DNA of 64,000 nucleotides from Mauremys mutica (GCF_020497125.1 NC_059080.1:70972618-71036617); one strand, 5' to 3'. Positions 33,196 to 46,697 are shown, numbered from the stretch's first letter. Notes: generated from the letters alone by a model not told the origin. Numbers and translations: made by a program.

Positions 33196-33830
33196 GGCCT
33201 GGCCAACTAAAATATGGTGAAGGAAATGGTGTGTTAGATAGAAGACAGGTGCTCTTCACTGGAACTGAAAGCTATTTGAAAATTCAATTAATTTATTTTT
33301 AAAAGGTCCAGACACTAAAGAAACTTTTGTGAACACTGAAAACAACAGAGTGCCTCCTTCTGTTAAAAGTGTGCAGGAGACAACTCTTGTTGAAAAGCAC
33401 AGACACAGAAATTCCATTCAATTTGTGGTTGTTTTACAGGATTTTTTAAGGAACTACAAAGGACTGCTTGTAAGAGTTTTAGCTATGGAATTCAGTTGCA
33501 TTATTCTCTCCTTTAGTGTTGAATGACAACCAAATTGACCATGGAAAATTTTTCTTAGTCAGTTGATGGTTGAGGAATTTTTTAACTTTCATTTCCTACT
33601 TGAGAGCAAAATGGGACACAGTTTGTCTATTTATTAATGGTCTCTTCCCAACTCTTCCTGCTTTCATGTGCAGATCTCCCAAAGTGCAGGGGAGGTCAGG
33701 CTACCAAGGGAGGGGAGACGGATCATAGTAGTAAACTATGGGAAAGAACACTGGACAAGATCCTCTGTGAGTGTAAATTGGCAGGGTTCCACAGAAGTCA
33801 GCTTTGGAGCCTGTCCCACTATTTAAAATG

Positions 33831-34063
33831 AACAGGAGTACTTGTGGCACCTTAGAGACCAACAAATTTATTTCAGCATAAGCTTTTGTGGGCTACAGCT
33901 CACTTCTTCAGATGCATAGAATGGAACACATTCTATGCATCCGATGAAGTGAGCTGTAGCCCACGAAAGCTTATGCTGAAATAAATTTGTTGGTCTCTAA
34001 GGTGCCACAAGCACTCCTGTTCTTTTTGCGGATACAGACTAACACAGCTGCTACTCTGTAACA
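33831..34063. mobile_element. Penelope-like 3' end, palindromic insertion
   Basis: The arms are about 110 bp and near-perfectly complementary, meeting near GGAACACATTCTATGCATCC. It is flanked by a 10 bp duplication ATTTAAAATG (33821-33830 and 34064-34073). It lies upstream of SLC19A3 coding exon 1. Confidence 0.87.
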
Positions 34064-34469
34064 ATTTAAAATGTAAGTGAAAGTTCTTGTTGTTGTTTAT
34101 TAGTTATCCCTAAATAGGGCATTCTGAAACTGAAAAACAGATGTTTTTGCACTCATGTATTGGGGTTTATGGAACAAATTAACACCCAGTTTAAATCCAT
34201 TGGCCCCAACTCAGGCATAAGTCTAAGTAAGTGTGGGTGAGCCAAATTTAGAGGTGATGTGTCAATGGAAGTAAATTCCCTAACTTAAATTCCTTTGGGA
34301 ATTTAGCTTACATAATCTTCAATATGACCTCTGAATTTGAGCTGGTAAATCTATTGGGAATCTAAGCTGGTACCTTTTTCAGTCACCTCAGTGCATATAT
34401 TACACCATTTTAGATCCCCATAGGTTTATTTCAACTTTCATCCTCTTGCCAATGTATAACTTATACCTA

Positions 34470-34650
34470 GGGCTGATTGAAAATTTTCCATCAATTTTTT
34501 TGATGGAAAACATATTTTTTTCAACTAGTCAGATTTGTGTGTGGAATGTCTGCTTTTTTCACTGGAAAACCTGAAACCCAAAATTTTCAATTTAGGGTTG
34601 AAACATCGAAATTTTCCATTGAAATTTCCACAATTAAAAAAAAATCCCTT
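34470..34650. repeat. AT-rich dispersed repeat
   Basis: GGGCTGATTGAAAATTTTCC, TTTTGATGGAAAAC and GAAATTTTCCATTGAAATTT form imperfect inverted repeats. It is similar in style to 5030-5310 and 25560-26010. Confidence 0.5.
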
Positions 34651-34941
34651 TATCTACATTTTTCTGTGCAGCTGTAATATTTTCTAAATAGTCTATTTAC
34701 ATCTACTAAATCTAAGGGAGTCCAGATTGTTTAACTCACATACTAATGGGCCAGAAGAGTTGCTATAGGAAGCAAAGTGATTTACAGTGTGTGTATGTAA
34801 AACATACAAATTAAAGTAAGGGATTTAAAGGCAACTTTAATTTACACCTTCTTACATCACAGCTGATTAGGCTCCCTGACAGGGCAGTAAGTAGGGATTC
34901 TGATTTATATCACTTTTCAAAGTCAGAGGCAATGCATAGTC

Positions 34942-35281
34942 CAGGGGTTCTCAGACGTCATTGCACCCCACCCTCCCTTCTGACAACAAAAGCTACTACG
35001 TGACCCCAGGAGTGGCAACTGAAGTCTGAGCCTGTCCGAGCCCTGCTGCCCTGGGTGGTGGAGGGGGGAGCCAAAGCCCGAGCCCCCCCACTCCAGGCAG
35101 AGGCCTGTAACCTGAGCCCTACCACCCAGGACTGAGGCTCTCATGCCTCGGCTTTGGCCCCGAGCAGTGGGGCTTGGGCTTCAGTCCTGGCCCCAGCAAG
35201 TCTAATGCCAGCCCTGGCAACCCCATTAGAACAGGGTTATGACCCACTTTGGGGTCCCAACCCCCAGTTTGAGAACTGCTG
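34942..35281. mobile_element. hAT-type element, 340 bp
   Basis: The ends CAGGGGTTCTCAGACGT and AGTTTGAGAACTGCTG are inverted repeats, flanked by a perfect 8 bp duplication GCATAGTC. Confidence 0.9.
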
Positions 35282-35590
35282 GCATAGTCTATTGCCTTCA
35301 ATGGATTTACACCGTGATTAATTTGGTCCTGTGTGAATTTTGTAGATTAGTCACTAGGGGGCAAGATAATCCCAACATATTCAACACTTGAGCGGAAGGG
35401 CACATGCCTGCACCACTGTACAAGAGACCTGTAGCACTACCATTGAACTTCTGCTCCTGCTTTGTTCTATCCCTGCCATTGCAGCCACTATTCGTGCTTC
35501 CACTGCTGAGGTTGCAGCCATGGCAGCAGCGTGTTCTTACCCTGCCATGTCTTCTACCCTACTCATTTAGTCACAATAACATTTCCTCGC

Positions 35591-35947
35591 TAGGGTGACC
35601 ATATTTCCCAAAAAGAAAATGGAGAAAACCCCCAGCCGCTTGCTCAAGGCCTCCCACCCCCAGGCTGTTGCCGAGTCGCTGGAACACTGCAGGGACCAGG
35701 CATGCTGCTCTGCTCCCCCAGCCCTACCTTCCCCCTGCGGGGGTCTGGCATCTCTGTCTCCTCCATGCCACACCCCAAGTTTTCCCCCCAAAAGTGGGAA
35801 TTTGTCCTGTTTGCTCTGGCTGACTTGATCAGTTGGCAAGAGCAAATGGAACACATGCCTCTTTTTTTGGGGGGAAAAATTGAGATGGCTGGGACAGGGC
35901 TTAAAAAGGGGACTGTCCCGGTCAGAATGGGACGGATGGTCACCCTA
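35591..35947. mobile_element. hAT-type element, 357 bp
   Basis: The ends TAGGGTGACCATATTTCCC and GGGACGGATGGTCACCCTA share a 12 bp terminal inverted repeat. The flanks TTCCTCGC and TTCCTCAC are an 8 bp duplication with one change. A partial relative starts at 58685. Confidence 0.86.
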
Positions 35948-35955
35948 TTCCTCAC

Positions 35956-38480
35956 CTTTGTTTCTCTTGAAGAGAAGCTAAAATACAACATTATGGATAA
36001 GCCTGTAAATAAACAAATATACTTCACATGATACTGAGAGACTGTGAACAATAACAGCAAAGAATGGATTTCAGTGTGCACGTAATGGTATAAAAGGAAC
36101 CTGTTTCGCAAAACTCATGTTATCTGCAATAGCCGAAGCTGCAGTTTCTTCTCATTAGGTTTGCTTCTCAGAATTAATTTGCCACTACACTCCTTCAAGA
36201 GTTATGATATACTCCATGCTGCATGCCTGGCCAGCTCTGTGAGCCAATGCAAGGGGTTGGGGACCCCTACGTTCTCCTCATCCCCTCTGAGATTTTTTTC
36301 TTACACTGCTAGGAGTGCTAGAAATGAGCAGTCCCTGTATTCTAGGGAATTCAGAGACTGCCACGGAGGGGATTAAATGGGTGCTTTTTGTACACCCCAC
36401 TCTCACGTGCATCCATGGAGCAGCTGGGCACAATGTGACCCATAGTTAATATCAAAGTCAAGTGTCCAGGCATGTTTGCTTGACTGCTAGTATCTCATCA
36501 AATACGGTACTCTTTTTTTTTTTTTTTGAGCTACATGAACATCCTCCTCTTCAGGTTTCAGCAAATCCTAGTCTAACCTTCCTTTTTATACGTTAGCAAC
36601 CCCAGTGACTACACCCAGAGCCATTGCAGGGCACATGCAGGCTAATTCCCAATCCAGGCATGGGTTTCTTATAACTGTCCTATTTTCTTTTCCCCAGAGT
36701 CTTTCTTCAAGTCTACTACCCAAGAGTATAAGTGATTTTTTTTGCACTTAATTTATATGATCTGCAATCATTCTTGACAACAAGATTTTTACCTTTTTAC
36801 TGGGGGGGAGGGGTGTCTACCAGTCTCCTGCACTTTTCTCTTTATTGCCACCCCTTTTATGCTAATGATTCTCTGCACTTCTTTTGGAAAGTTGCTAAAC
36901 TCCCTTGATTGTCAAACAGCAACAACACCTCTTTGTTTTCCCTTTGCCGACCCAGTTTCTAATCTCAATTCATCACTTTTTCCAGAGCTGCTTCTTTCTC
37001 CTCATTCTGTTAAGTCCCTCATATTCTAATAGCACTGATTTCCCTCTCTTTTTTTCTCTCCCTTTTTCCTTTGCATTTATTGGATTTTAGGTTTCTTAAA
37101 CTCGGATGCAATCAAACCTTGTCCGCCGTGGCTTGTTCTTGATTCCCTTTTGTCCTGCCTTGGTGGAGTTCCCTTTTTAATAATCCATGTTCTTTTGTTT
37201 CGCCTAGTTCAACCTTGTTCCGCTTTTATTCCAGCTAGTCTACTCCTGTTTGTTTTTGGCCTCCTTCCTGTTGCACTTGTCTTTCAACTTGTTTTACCAG
37301 GCGCCTTCCCGAACATCCACCCAGCTGGCTTCACTGGAATTAATTAATTAAGTTTTAAAGGAACAGTAGTTTAATTCTGGCATATTATTTATTTGCATTG
37401 TGGCAGAGCCAAAAGGCACCAGTCAGTCAAGACTGGGGCACACTGTGCTAGTCCCTGTGCAAACATGCAGGTAATAAATAAGTTCCCTTAAGAACTTGCC
37501 ATCTAATTGACTAAAAAAGTGTGTGTGGACTAACAAAGTGACGGAGGAAAAGTGTAATGATACCAAGTAATGAGGCTACATCGGTCAATTACTGAACAGT
37601 TTGATGTTCCAAATCATTCCAATGGTTTACGAAATAAAATATCTGTTCCCAACTGCCCCACTGTGCTCACTGACTGGACTAATTTCCTGAGGAGGTCACA
37701 ACAGACGTGAGTCTGGAGGAGGGAGATGAAGAAGGGTAGTGAATGGGAGAATAATTGTCAGCCTACAAAAGATATATGAAGTGAACATATAAGTACACTG
37801 TATAGTTTTAAGGTTCTGAGACCTCCCAGCTGACCTGATCCTCAACTGGGCTAGGTTAGCATAGGTCTCTTAGGGTCTCTAACTACCAATTTACAGTTTG
37901 AAAACATTAGCGACCATGTTACCTGTTTTTGTGTCTGCAAAGTAGATGGATCCAGGAGATTCCGTTCTCAGTGCTGCAACCTGGGAGAAGGGAGAGCTCT
38001 GTAGAATAGCTCTGTATTGCTAAACCAAGAAACCCTTTTTGTTCTTAATAGAAAGGGAGCTGTATTCCCTTCCATACCCCTTTTAGTTCACTGTACCTTA
38101 CGCTTCCCAAGATTTTCCCATCCCCACTGATCACCGTCAGTGTGTCTAGACCGACCACATTTTTAAAAGTGGCCAGCTATCTGAGTGCTTCAATTTGTTG
38201 GGTGCCCAACGTGAGACAGGCTGGCCACCTGCAGTTCTCATGTTGGACAGGTGTGGGACTTGTGAACTTAGCCATACTTTTTTTTTTTTTTCAGAAGTTC
38301 TCCTCAGTTTTTCCATTTCTTAGCATTTGCAGAGAGGTTAAAATGAGAACGAAGGGATTTGTAGTTAAATGAAAGCCAAAGATAATTCCAGTCAAATTCG
38401 TCCACTGCTTTGGTCTCTGCAGTATTTAATATTTCCAAAAAATAAACCAATGCTGTTGCTGCTGACTGTTTTTGTAGGAC
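35956..38480. other. No gene seen
   Basis: It holds a T run (36510-36528) and a copy of an old dispersed repeat (AAGGCACCAGTCAGTC, about 37385-37505). Pyrimidine-rich stretches keep frames open near 36900-37350. No exon of SLC19A3 or any other gene was recognised. Confidence 0.55.
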
Positions 38481-38499
38481 GACCGTGGCAGCCGGCACC

Positions 38500-38810
38500 T
38501 GGGCATTTGGCCCGAGCGGTCCTCCACCAGAACAGAAAGGTGCACGACCACAGTGAAGTCTACGCCATTGAACCTGTTGGTTCCCACTCTGTTCTGGTAG
38601 GGATCCCGGGATCTGACATCAGGAATCTGGTCAGGTAATTATTTCTGTGTTTTGTCCGGACTGAGGACTGTTCTGTCTCTGTGTCTATCCGTCTTCCTGT
38701 GGAGTGTTTGAGTCTGGGTGCCATCTCCGTCCGGGGATCGGCCAACCAAGGGGTTCCTGTCCCTGCGGTCTGAGTGAGTGGAATCTGCACAATTGCAGCC
38801 GCACCACACT
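38500..38810 (+). repeat. Possible retroviral leader relic
   Basis: A GC-richer island with GTCCGGACTGAGGACTG, CTGTCTCTGTGTCTATCCG and GGGATCCCGGGATCTGAC resembles the untranslated leader of gamma-type endogenous retroviruses. A 270-base open frame (38369-38638) overlaps it but matches no gag. Neither an adjacent LTR nor coding domains were identified. Confidence 0.3.
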
Positions 38811-39779
38811 TTGAAAACTGCCAGCACAAAAGAAATTGCCTAAATAAAAAAAAAAAGTAGAATAATTTCCCCATAACCCTTAAAAAGTAAAAGCCATTAA
38901 AACCTGGCCTGCCTATATTAAAAAAAACAAAAAACAAAAACAAAAAACCACAGGAAAATATGGGGGTAATTCCTCTGTTTTGCCTGCAATCAGCAAGGGT
39001 ATTTGTAAAAGAAAGGAATCTTTTAAGCGACAATCAATGCCACCCTGAAAGGGGTAGAAAAATGTTTTTTGTCTTTTAGAAAATCAGAAATGAAAGTTAA
39101 AAAAAACATACTGCAATAGCTATGACATGTACTGAAATGCAGATATTTAGAACATAAAATGTTTTGGGTAATATAAAAAAAAAATTTAAGGTTTTAATAC
39201 ATCTGTTAAAGCAAAGAAAAAAATAATTGTTTAATACCTATCAATATAACTGGATGCAGTATGTCTCCAGTACGGTAAGACAAAATTTGTTAAGTGAAGA
39301 AATTGTTAAAATTGCACACCAACAGGCTCTGGAAGCAAAGAGATGGAAAGTTAGCCCACTCCACAGATTGCACCTGGGATCCTTCTGGCTACCTCAAACC
39401 TCAAGCCAATTGGGCTGGGGAGGAAGGGAAACTATTGGACACTAGAGGTTGTACCAAGTGAACTCCTCAAAAGTGGGTATGCTTATCCATGCCTGTTGCT
39501 CCAAAGCCCTGTAGTAAAGACATCTCACTAGGATCCTGTATGTTAAAACAAATGTATGCAAAGCTAGAGCCTCACCCAAATCACCTCCCAGTATTTTTAC
39601 TACATAAGAAGTGACACTGGCGATTGATAATCTTAGTGTCAAAAGATATGTAGGAGCTGGACTTTATAATGTATAATTTGATTTCATCCTACCAGCCACC
39701 CTTTTTTGAATAGCAGAAAGAAATGACCCTCTGGGACTATAAGATTCTGTTTTCCCATATGCATTACAAATTGGGCCCT

Positions 39780-40377
39780 CTCTAACTCTTTGTTTTAAGA
39801 TTTACTCTATTGTGTCTATGTTAAGTAAATTAGAGAAACATTGAAGTCTCAATGTAAATTGTCTTGGTTAATTGTAAAACTTAGCAAGGTTTAATTTGCA
39901 ATGCCTTTGCTCAATATAAAATACTACTGTGCAGACGACTACCTAAAGCAAGGCCCAAGAAAAAGCAGTAGTGAGCCTAGCGCCTGCTGCCTGGTGGACA
40001 TAAAACTGTGACTACAGTTCCCTCAGTTGAGACTCAATTCCCCAGACCTCACTGGAGGACCTTGTCCGTTTAACACAATATGGAACAGTAATGACACCTG
40101 GGAAGAGACTATTGGCAGTTCCTTTAACTCACTTGGGGGAGTAATACACCAGGCCAAAAAAAAAAAAAAAAAAAAAATGCCTAGCCCAGGTAAACTTATC
40201 TGATTCTGCCTCCTTTGTTATCTTGTTAAGTTCTCACCCTTTTATCTGTATAAATAAGATAGTTTGTGTCTTGCATGGTGCTCACATTATCTGGGTGTTA
40301 TTAGCAGGAGCGCTGTGCTAATAAAACAGAGTGGTCTGACAAACTGTGAGTCCTGAGTCTAACTTTGACACTGCACA
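39780..40377 (+). mobile_element. Probable solo LTR of an endogenous retrovirus
   Basis: The right part has GTATAAATAAG, then 75 bp later AATAAAACAGAGTGG, and it ends near TTTGACACTGCACA. This is the order of TATA box, polyadenylation signal and U5 end in an LTR. A 22-base A run (about 40157-40178) lies within. The left edge and target duplication were not resolved. There are no viral genes around it. Confidence 0.5.
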
Positions 40378-40379
40378 GG

Positions 40380-43300
40380 TTTTATCCCATCAATCAACTG
40401 TTTAAGATTCTCCTCAAGGGTTAGAAGTAATTCACTGTCTTGAAAGAACTGGCATCTTTCACATTCTAATTAACCCATAAGAAAGCACGCCAGGGTTGAG
40501 CCTGAAACCTCACAACTGTGCTCTCTGAATGTCCTCATTTTTTGTAATGGAAGGTTTAGAGTAAAGATTGGTGGATACTGGAAGTATTTATAGCGTATTT
40601 CAATTTACAAAGGATATAAAATGACTGTATCAAGGCTGCCCAGCAGAGGCAGCTCCAGCATTGAAAAAGAATTGTACATGCACTAGAGAAAGCAACTGAG
40701 AGACAGCTACCAGTTGGGTTGGGTGAGAAAAGGGAAGCTTGTCTGGGAGACAGTCATGATATAAGGAGCTGCCACAGAATGAAAATGTCAAAGCAAATTG
40801 AATGTTACATTTCTAAGGGCAGAAAGTAGTTCAGGAATAAAGTATTTCTTAAAACAAATACATTATTCCCATAAAAGGCACAGCTACTTGATCCTTGAGT
40901 TCTCAGATGATGGGTAGGCCTTCCGCAGGTGTAGAACGTACAAGCTGCATACAGCAGTGGTTAACTACACTTAGTCTCTTTGCTCTCATAAATGCAGTAA
41001 CTGCAGCCTTTAAGTAATTTTAATTGATCTGTTAAGGACTTTGCCTGCACAGGGGAATCCTTTGGTGACTTAGGTCTGCCTTAACAGCTCATGCATAACC
41101 CCCAGTCCTACACACTGTTGTACAGAGGTGACTGGAGCATCCACACACCTCAGCAATTCCTAGTTGCCACAATGATTCCTTGGGAATGTAGGCAGCAAGA
41201 CAAAGAGCAGTCCTGAGGTTGCTCTACTTTACACTGGGATCTGGCCCAGCAGCCAGAAAGCTGTAAAACTAGGGTTGGGGAAGTGTGAAGGTGGCTTAAT
41301 GCCACCTTTACACATATCCCTTTCCCCAGCTCCTGCCAGCTGTGTCAAGCATCTCAGAAGGATGCAACGCAGGATCTGTACCTTTATTTGTATTGTTTGT
41401 GAAAGGTCTTCCCCCTTTTCTAAATAAAAAGTTATTTGCAGAAGTGAGAACTCTAGACCTTAACCACCAATCTTTAAACCTTCAATGGAAACAAATGACT
41501 ATAGTCAGTATTGGGCTGTCTCTTTTTAAGAGAATACTTACTTGATTAAAATGGTCATTTTAAAAAAATTAAGCCATTTTTAAATGAACATTTGAAAATG
41601 TAATTTCTTTTTACTACATTTGTGTAATAAAATAATTGTATTGAGAATTATTTAGATAACTTAGGAATTTCAATACTCTTTAATTTTTCAACTATAGCAT
41701 GCTGATCAGAAAATATTAAATTCTTGATTTTTGTGGATAGTCAACAAATATTTTTACAAGTCTGGAGGAAGAATTACATTATGTAGATTGTTGGCTGATT
41801 CAGAGGAAATAGGCTGCATGCTAAATGTTTCAAACTCATTCACAATTGTAACTATCATTAATATTTACAATTTTAAAAATACATTTGTTATCTGTGCAAC
41901 TCTGGAATATTTATAAGAGCCAATTAGTGAGGGTTTGAGAGATGAGCCATCTGGTCTAATCTTAGCAGAAAGCCCATAAATGCTCAACACAGCAATCATG
42001 CACATTTATCCGCTGTTCTACAAGTCTTTGGAAGGGTTCCTGGTGAAGTGTCTCTAAGGTGCACATGTGCTCTTACTACTTAGAGTTAACCTTTTAATTC
42101 TATTCAAGAAGCTGGACAAAATCATTAAAGGTGTCATGATTTTCTGGGGTTTATGTCTGTGGAATAAGTCCAGCTTGATGTTGATGTAAGCCCAGTTTGG
42201 GACCTTCAATTTTCTTGTAATTTGTTCAGTAAAAACTTTAAACTGAGGGGTAGATAAAGGGCTAGATCATCAGCTGCTAAGTTGGTGTAGCTCCACTAAA
42301 GTCACTGGAGATATGCTGAGCTATACCATCTGAGGATCTGGCCCAAGGACCTGATGCTCATCTCAGTTGAGATGTACTAACGTAAATGCAGAATATCTCC
42401 ATTCATTTCAGTGAAGCTACTTCAGATTGGCACTAATTTAACTGAGATCAGAATCTAACCCATGGTCTTTGATACTGCAAAAACAGCATCCTCTAATGTA
42501 ATAATTGGAAGATGTGGTACATATTTATTTTCGGTTACCTACATTTTTATTCTGGTTTCATATATTTTGTCTTTTGCCTTCCTGCTAGTTGTTGTTGTGT
42601 ATAACTGTTGTTATAATCTATTATTCCTATTACTATAGGACTGAACCACCCTACTTGTGGACCAGGACCTTGTTTTGCTAGGTGCTGTACGAACACAGAA
42701 CAAAAAGATTGTCTATGCCTCATGGAGTTTACAATCTAAGCATAAAGAAACAACAGATTGATTCAGACAGATGGGGAGTACAAATGAACAATGAGACAAT
42801 ATTTGTCAGCATGATATACAGCCTACACGTTATTCTATCCTCTCATGTATAGTACTTTACTTTTACATGTCCACTGAATGCCCAATCATTGCAAGTTACA
42901 CTACTTCGCCATTATCTAGCCAACTTGAACCCTATGTCACATGTACCTTAAGGCAATAGATAGACTATGTCTCAGTTTGGCCCAGAGTCTTCCATGGGAG
43001 TTGCACTTGTTTACACCAGCTATGAGTTTAGCCTATTATATCATGCTGCAGTATTCATCTGTTGCAGTGCAAAGGATAGATTCATAGCAAAACATTATGC
43101 TATCTGTGAATGGATTGATTGGCTAATCATTCAGACTGTTGAGCAGCTGTGATATTAGTTATGGGAAGCAGTGTCATGCAGGGGTTAGCGCAGAGGCCTG
43201 GCGCACTTGGGTGCTTTGAATCTTTATGAATTAACATTTGTAAATCATTTGGAGAGCCTCACAGGGGCAAACTTGCCCCACCCACCGGAGTAGCTACAGG

Positions 43301-45360
43301 GAACTTCACTTACCTGGCTGCAGGAGCTTTGTTTCTCTGGAGCAGTTTCTGCCTTTGGCCATTGGTATTGCTGTCTGTGATCATTCCCTAGCAGCTGTTC
43401 TACCTGCCCCCTTGCAGGTTTTAGTCTTAATCCATCATTGTCTGCCAAGTGTGCAAACTGGAGGTAGGGGAGGTCAGGCTTCTTTTTTGCAGGGTGGCTC
43501 CGTAAATGCTAAGACCTTCAACTTCAAAGTTGTGCTTGCACAGCCCAGGAGAATGTGTCTGGGGGGAGGGGGTAGCTGTTTTAAATTCAATCCCAGCTGC
43601 CTAAGACCTCGCATGTCTATTACAACAGCTATGAATTGCGCCCATTGTCCATCGCCATGCCTCAGCAGCAGGGGACAGGAATGGTGGCATAGGAAATGAT
43701 AAGGCACATAATCCCATTCTATCCATTCTAGGAGAATCTTTAACATAGATCTACTGGCTTTGCAGGTTGTCCCAGGAGGAGGAGGCCCTGAAAGAATGCC
43801 TCTGATCTTCAGAGGAAAGGTGGTCTGGGCCAGCCATTGTATGCACCATTTGTCAGTGTAGAAGTCAGCCCTATGTACATAGACTAAGAGAAAAGTAGGA
43901 TTTGTTTTACATCCTTCTGTTAGCTACTTTTTCCTGCTAGCCCCCTTTCTGGGTAAATTACACTTATTTCAGATCCCTACTGAATTATTATTTTATTTGT
44001 ATTATCGTGGTGCCTAAAGGCACCAGTCATGGACCCAGACCCCATTGTGCCAGGTTCAAACACTCATTGATGAATTATACTGATTTACCCAACAACATCC
44101 ATTTTGTAATCTACTTACTCACAACAAAATGTACATCGCCAGGAGTCCTGCTGCTGAATTTTGCCTCAGGTTTTCTAAGGAGTCTGGTGAGCAGTAGCAG
44201 CTAGTGAATTGAGTAATGGAAGTAAGGCGGTAACAGACGCAGGTGTAGTTGTAGACTATGGCATTAACAGAGCAACTGACTACTTGGTTTGGGTGCAATG
44301 GTGCATATATAAAATGAAATCTGAACCTAGGAAGGGTTGTTAATTATGTTTGTTATGCAACAAAGGACCAGAGAAAGCAAAGGGCAAGGAAAAAAATCAA
44401 TACATTACAGGGGTTAATTATTGAGTGGAATAGGAAAATGTTGATTGTATGTAATTAATCAAACTGAACTTTTACATGTGGGAAAACTGCTTCTAGAACC
44501 ACTAACAGCGTTTCCAGCAGAACACATAGTGATCAGTTAATATAGTGGACAGCTCTTGCACATCTACCAGGCCAAATCAAAATGAAGCGAAATCAATTAC
44601 TCATTTTGGCCTAGAAGGCTGCCATTTGGGTGATGTGCTGCTTGTTTTCCCATCTGAATTGTGTGCCCCTCTTTCTGTTCAGCAGTAAGCATACAAGAAT
44701 TTATCCATTGGTTTTATTGGGGTTTATTGTCCAAGCTCTGCTCGGGTGCAGTGATGGGGGTGGAGGACGGGGGACTGTTAAGGAAACTGGTCACAGCTCC
44801 TTGATTCTCAGCCACACAGGACCAGTGTAAATTAAAACAGAGGGTTAGCTTCAGCTGATGCTATTGATGTGTCAGGGGAGAACTGGGCAGAGTGGAGCCT
44901 CCCTCAGCCATACTCCTTGCTCTCACTTCTCTGTCCCCTTTCCCCTCTCCAGATCCTTACTCCAAGGTCGAGGGATCCAGAGCAGATCTTTATGCTGGCA
45001 GAGACTTCCCCTAGGCAGGGGGAATTCTCCAAAGGCACAGCACAAAGTGCACTTGACAAACTGGAGATTCCTGGCCTTTACAGTATCACAAAATGCAAAT
45101 GAATTGGCCACTTAAAACAATCCACACTGAAACAACATTTCCCCCCCCAATAAATAAAGTAGCAAGAACCCCCCACCTAACCACCCACATCCTTCAAGCC
45201 CCCTTCTCTTACTGAAGACCCCGGGGAAAAGAAAGTAGTACTGGTGTGCCCTCAAGGGTTAATAAATGTGGGGTCTGAGTGGCCAAGAGTTGAAGGACAG
45301 AATTCCAAAGCCAAAAGCCACCCCTATAAAGAATGCCCTGCCACCACTCCCTCACTTAAA
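40380..45360. other. No gene seen; old repeats
   Basis: It contains paired GTTGGTGTAGCTCCACT and AGCTATACCATCTGAGG repeats (42255-42465). Two fragments of one old repeat family occur (GACCAGGACCTTGTTTTGC at about 42655 and GGACCCAGACCCCATTGTGC at about 44030). A degraded tRNA-like SINE lies near 43175. Nothing else is recognisable. Confidence 0.5.
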
Positions 45361-45362
45361 TA

Positions 45363-46078
45363 GGGCTGCCAACTTTCTAATCGCACAAAACTGAACACCT
45401 TTGCCCCACCCCTTCCCCTGCCCTTGTCCTGCCCCTTCTCTGAGGCCCTGCCACCCCACTCACTCCATCCCCACTCTCTCAGTTGCTCTCCCTGCCCCAC
45501 CCTCCCTCACTCGCTCATTTTCACTGGGCTGGGGGGGGATGGAGTGTGGGAGGGGGTGTGGTCTCGGCATGGGGCCAGAAATGAAGGGTTCAGGGTGTGG
45601 GAAGGGGCTCTGGGTTGAGGTTTGTGGGGGGCGGGGGGATGAGGGCTCTGGCTGCGAGTGTGGGGCCAGGGATGAGGGATTTGGGGTACAGGAGGGGGCT
45701 GGGACAAGGGATTAGCATGTGGGAGGGGCTGTGGGGTGCGGGCTCTGGGATGGAGTTTGGCAGGAGGCTCAGGGGGTTAGGTGTGCAGGCTCCAGGCGGC
45801 GCTCACTTCAGGTGGCTTCCGGAAGTGGCCGGTATGTCCCTGCGGCCACTAGGCGCAGGGGCAGCCAGGTGGCTCCACACCTACAGCCGCTGCCCCCACA
45901 GCTCTCATTGACTACGGTTCCTGACCAATGGGAGCTGCGGGGGCAGCATGTGGAGCCTCCCTGCCTACCCCTGTGTCTAGGAGCTAGAGAAACATGCCGC
46001 TGCTTCTGGGAGCTGTGCAGAGCCAAGGCAGGCAGGGAGCTTGCCTTAGCCCTGCTGTGCCACCGACTGGACTTTTAA
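45363..46078. repeat. GC-rich composite repeat
   Basis: It starts AGGGCTGCCAACTTTC and runs through C-rich then G-rich blocks to ATGCCGCTGCTTCTGGGAGC near 45990 and CCGACTGGACTTTTAAAC. It shares that last module with the hAT element near 6317. Frames on both strands are compositional. Confidence 0.6.
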
Positions 46079-46397
46079 ACCTACACTTAAACCAAGGGCC
46101 CAGTAGCTCTAGTGCCTTAGAAGATTGTATGGGCCCACACAAAGGCAGTTGCCAGGCAACTAGGGTTCAAACTACAGGTCATGGGGATTCAACTGCCTCT
46201 TCCTTAGGTTTTTTGGACCCAAAGAAATTCACATGCTTTTACTCATGGGGAAGCTACTTTTATGTCTCTGGGTGATATACTTAAATGGCTCATCTCCTCC
46301 CTTTTTCTAAATGTCCATCTCACAACCACCTGCTATTTTCGCTGTCCGTTCCCTGGGCAGACATACCCTGATAAGTCTGGATGTGCATAGTACTTTA

Positions 46398-46697
46398 GAC
46401 TACATCTACACCTAGAACTCAGGGGTTTTTGTGTGTGTGTGAGAGAGATTCCCAGCTCATGCAGACATGCTGTCACTAGTTCTTGTTGAGCTAGTACACT
46501 AAAAAGAGTAGTGTAGCTGCAGTGGCGAGGCAGTGATGAGTGGTGGCATAGAGCATACTCAGGACGGAAACTGGGCTGCTTCTGCTTGTGCTACTGTGGC
46601 TGCGCTGTTATTTGTAGCGTGCTGCCTTGGATGAGAGCTAGCGTGATTATGTTTATGCAAGCTGGGAATCACACCCCAATTCCAAGTTCAGACATCC
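46398..46697. mobile_element. Probable Harbinger-type MITE
   Basis: TTA flanks both ends, and AGCTGGGAATC recurs in inverted form (GATTCCCAGCT) inside. The terminal repeats are weak, so the boundaries are provisional. Confidence 0.45.

Noticed and set aside
38369..38638. An 89-codon frame ending at a GT-like donor
   Set aside because: It overlaps a retroviral-leader-like island and has no gag or host protein resemblance.
45401..46275. Frames of 93-119 codons
   Set aside because: They belong to a C-rich/G-rich composite repeat that is open in several frames at once.
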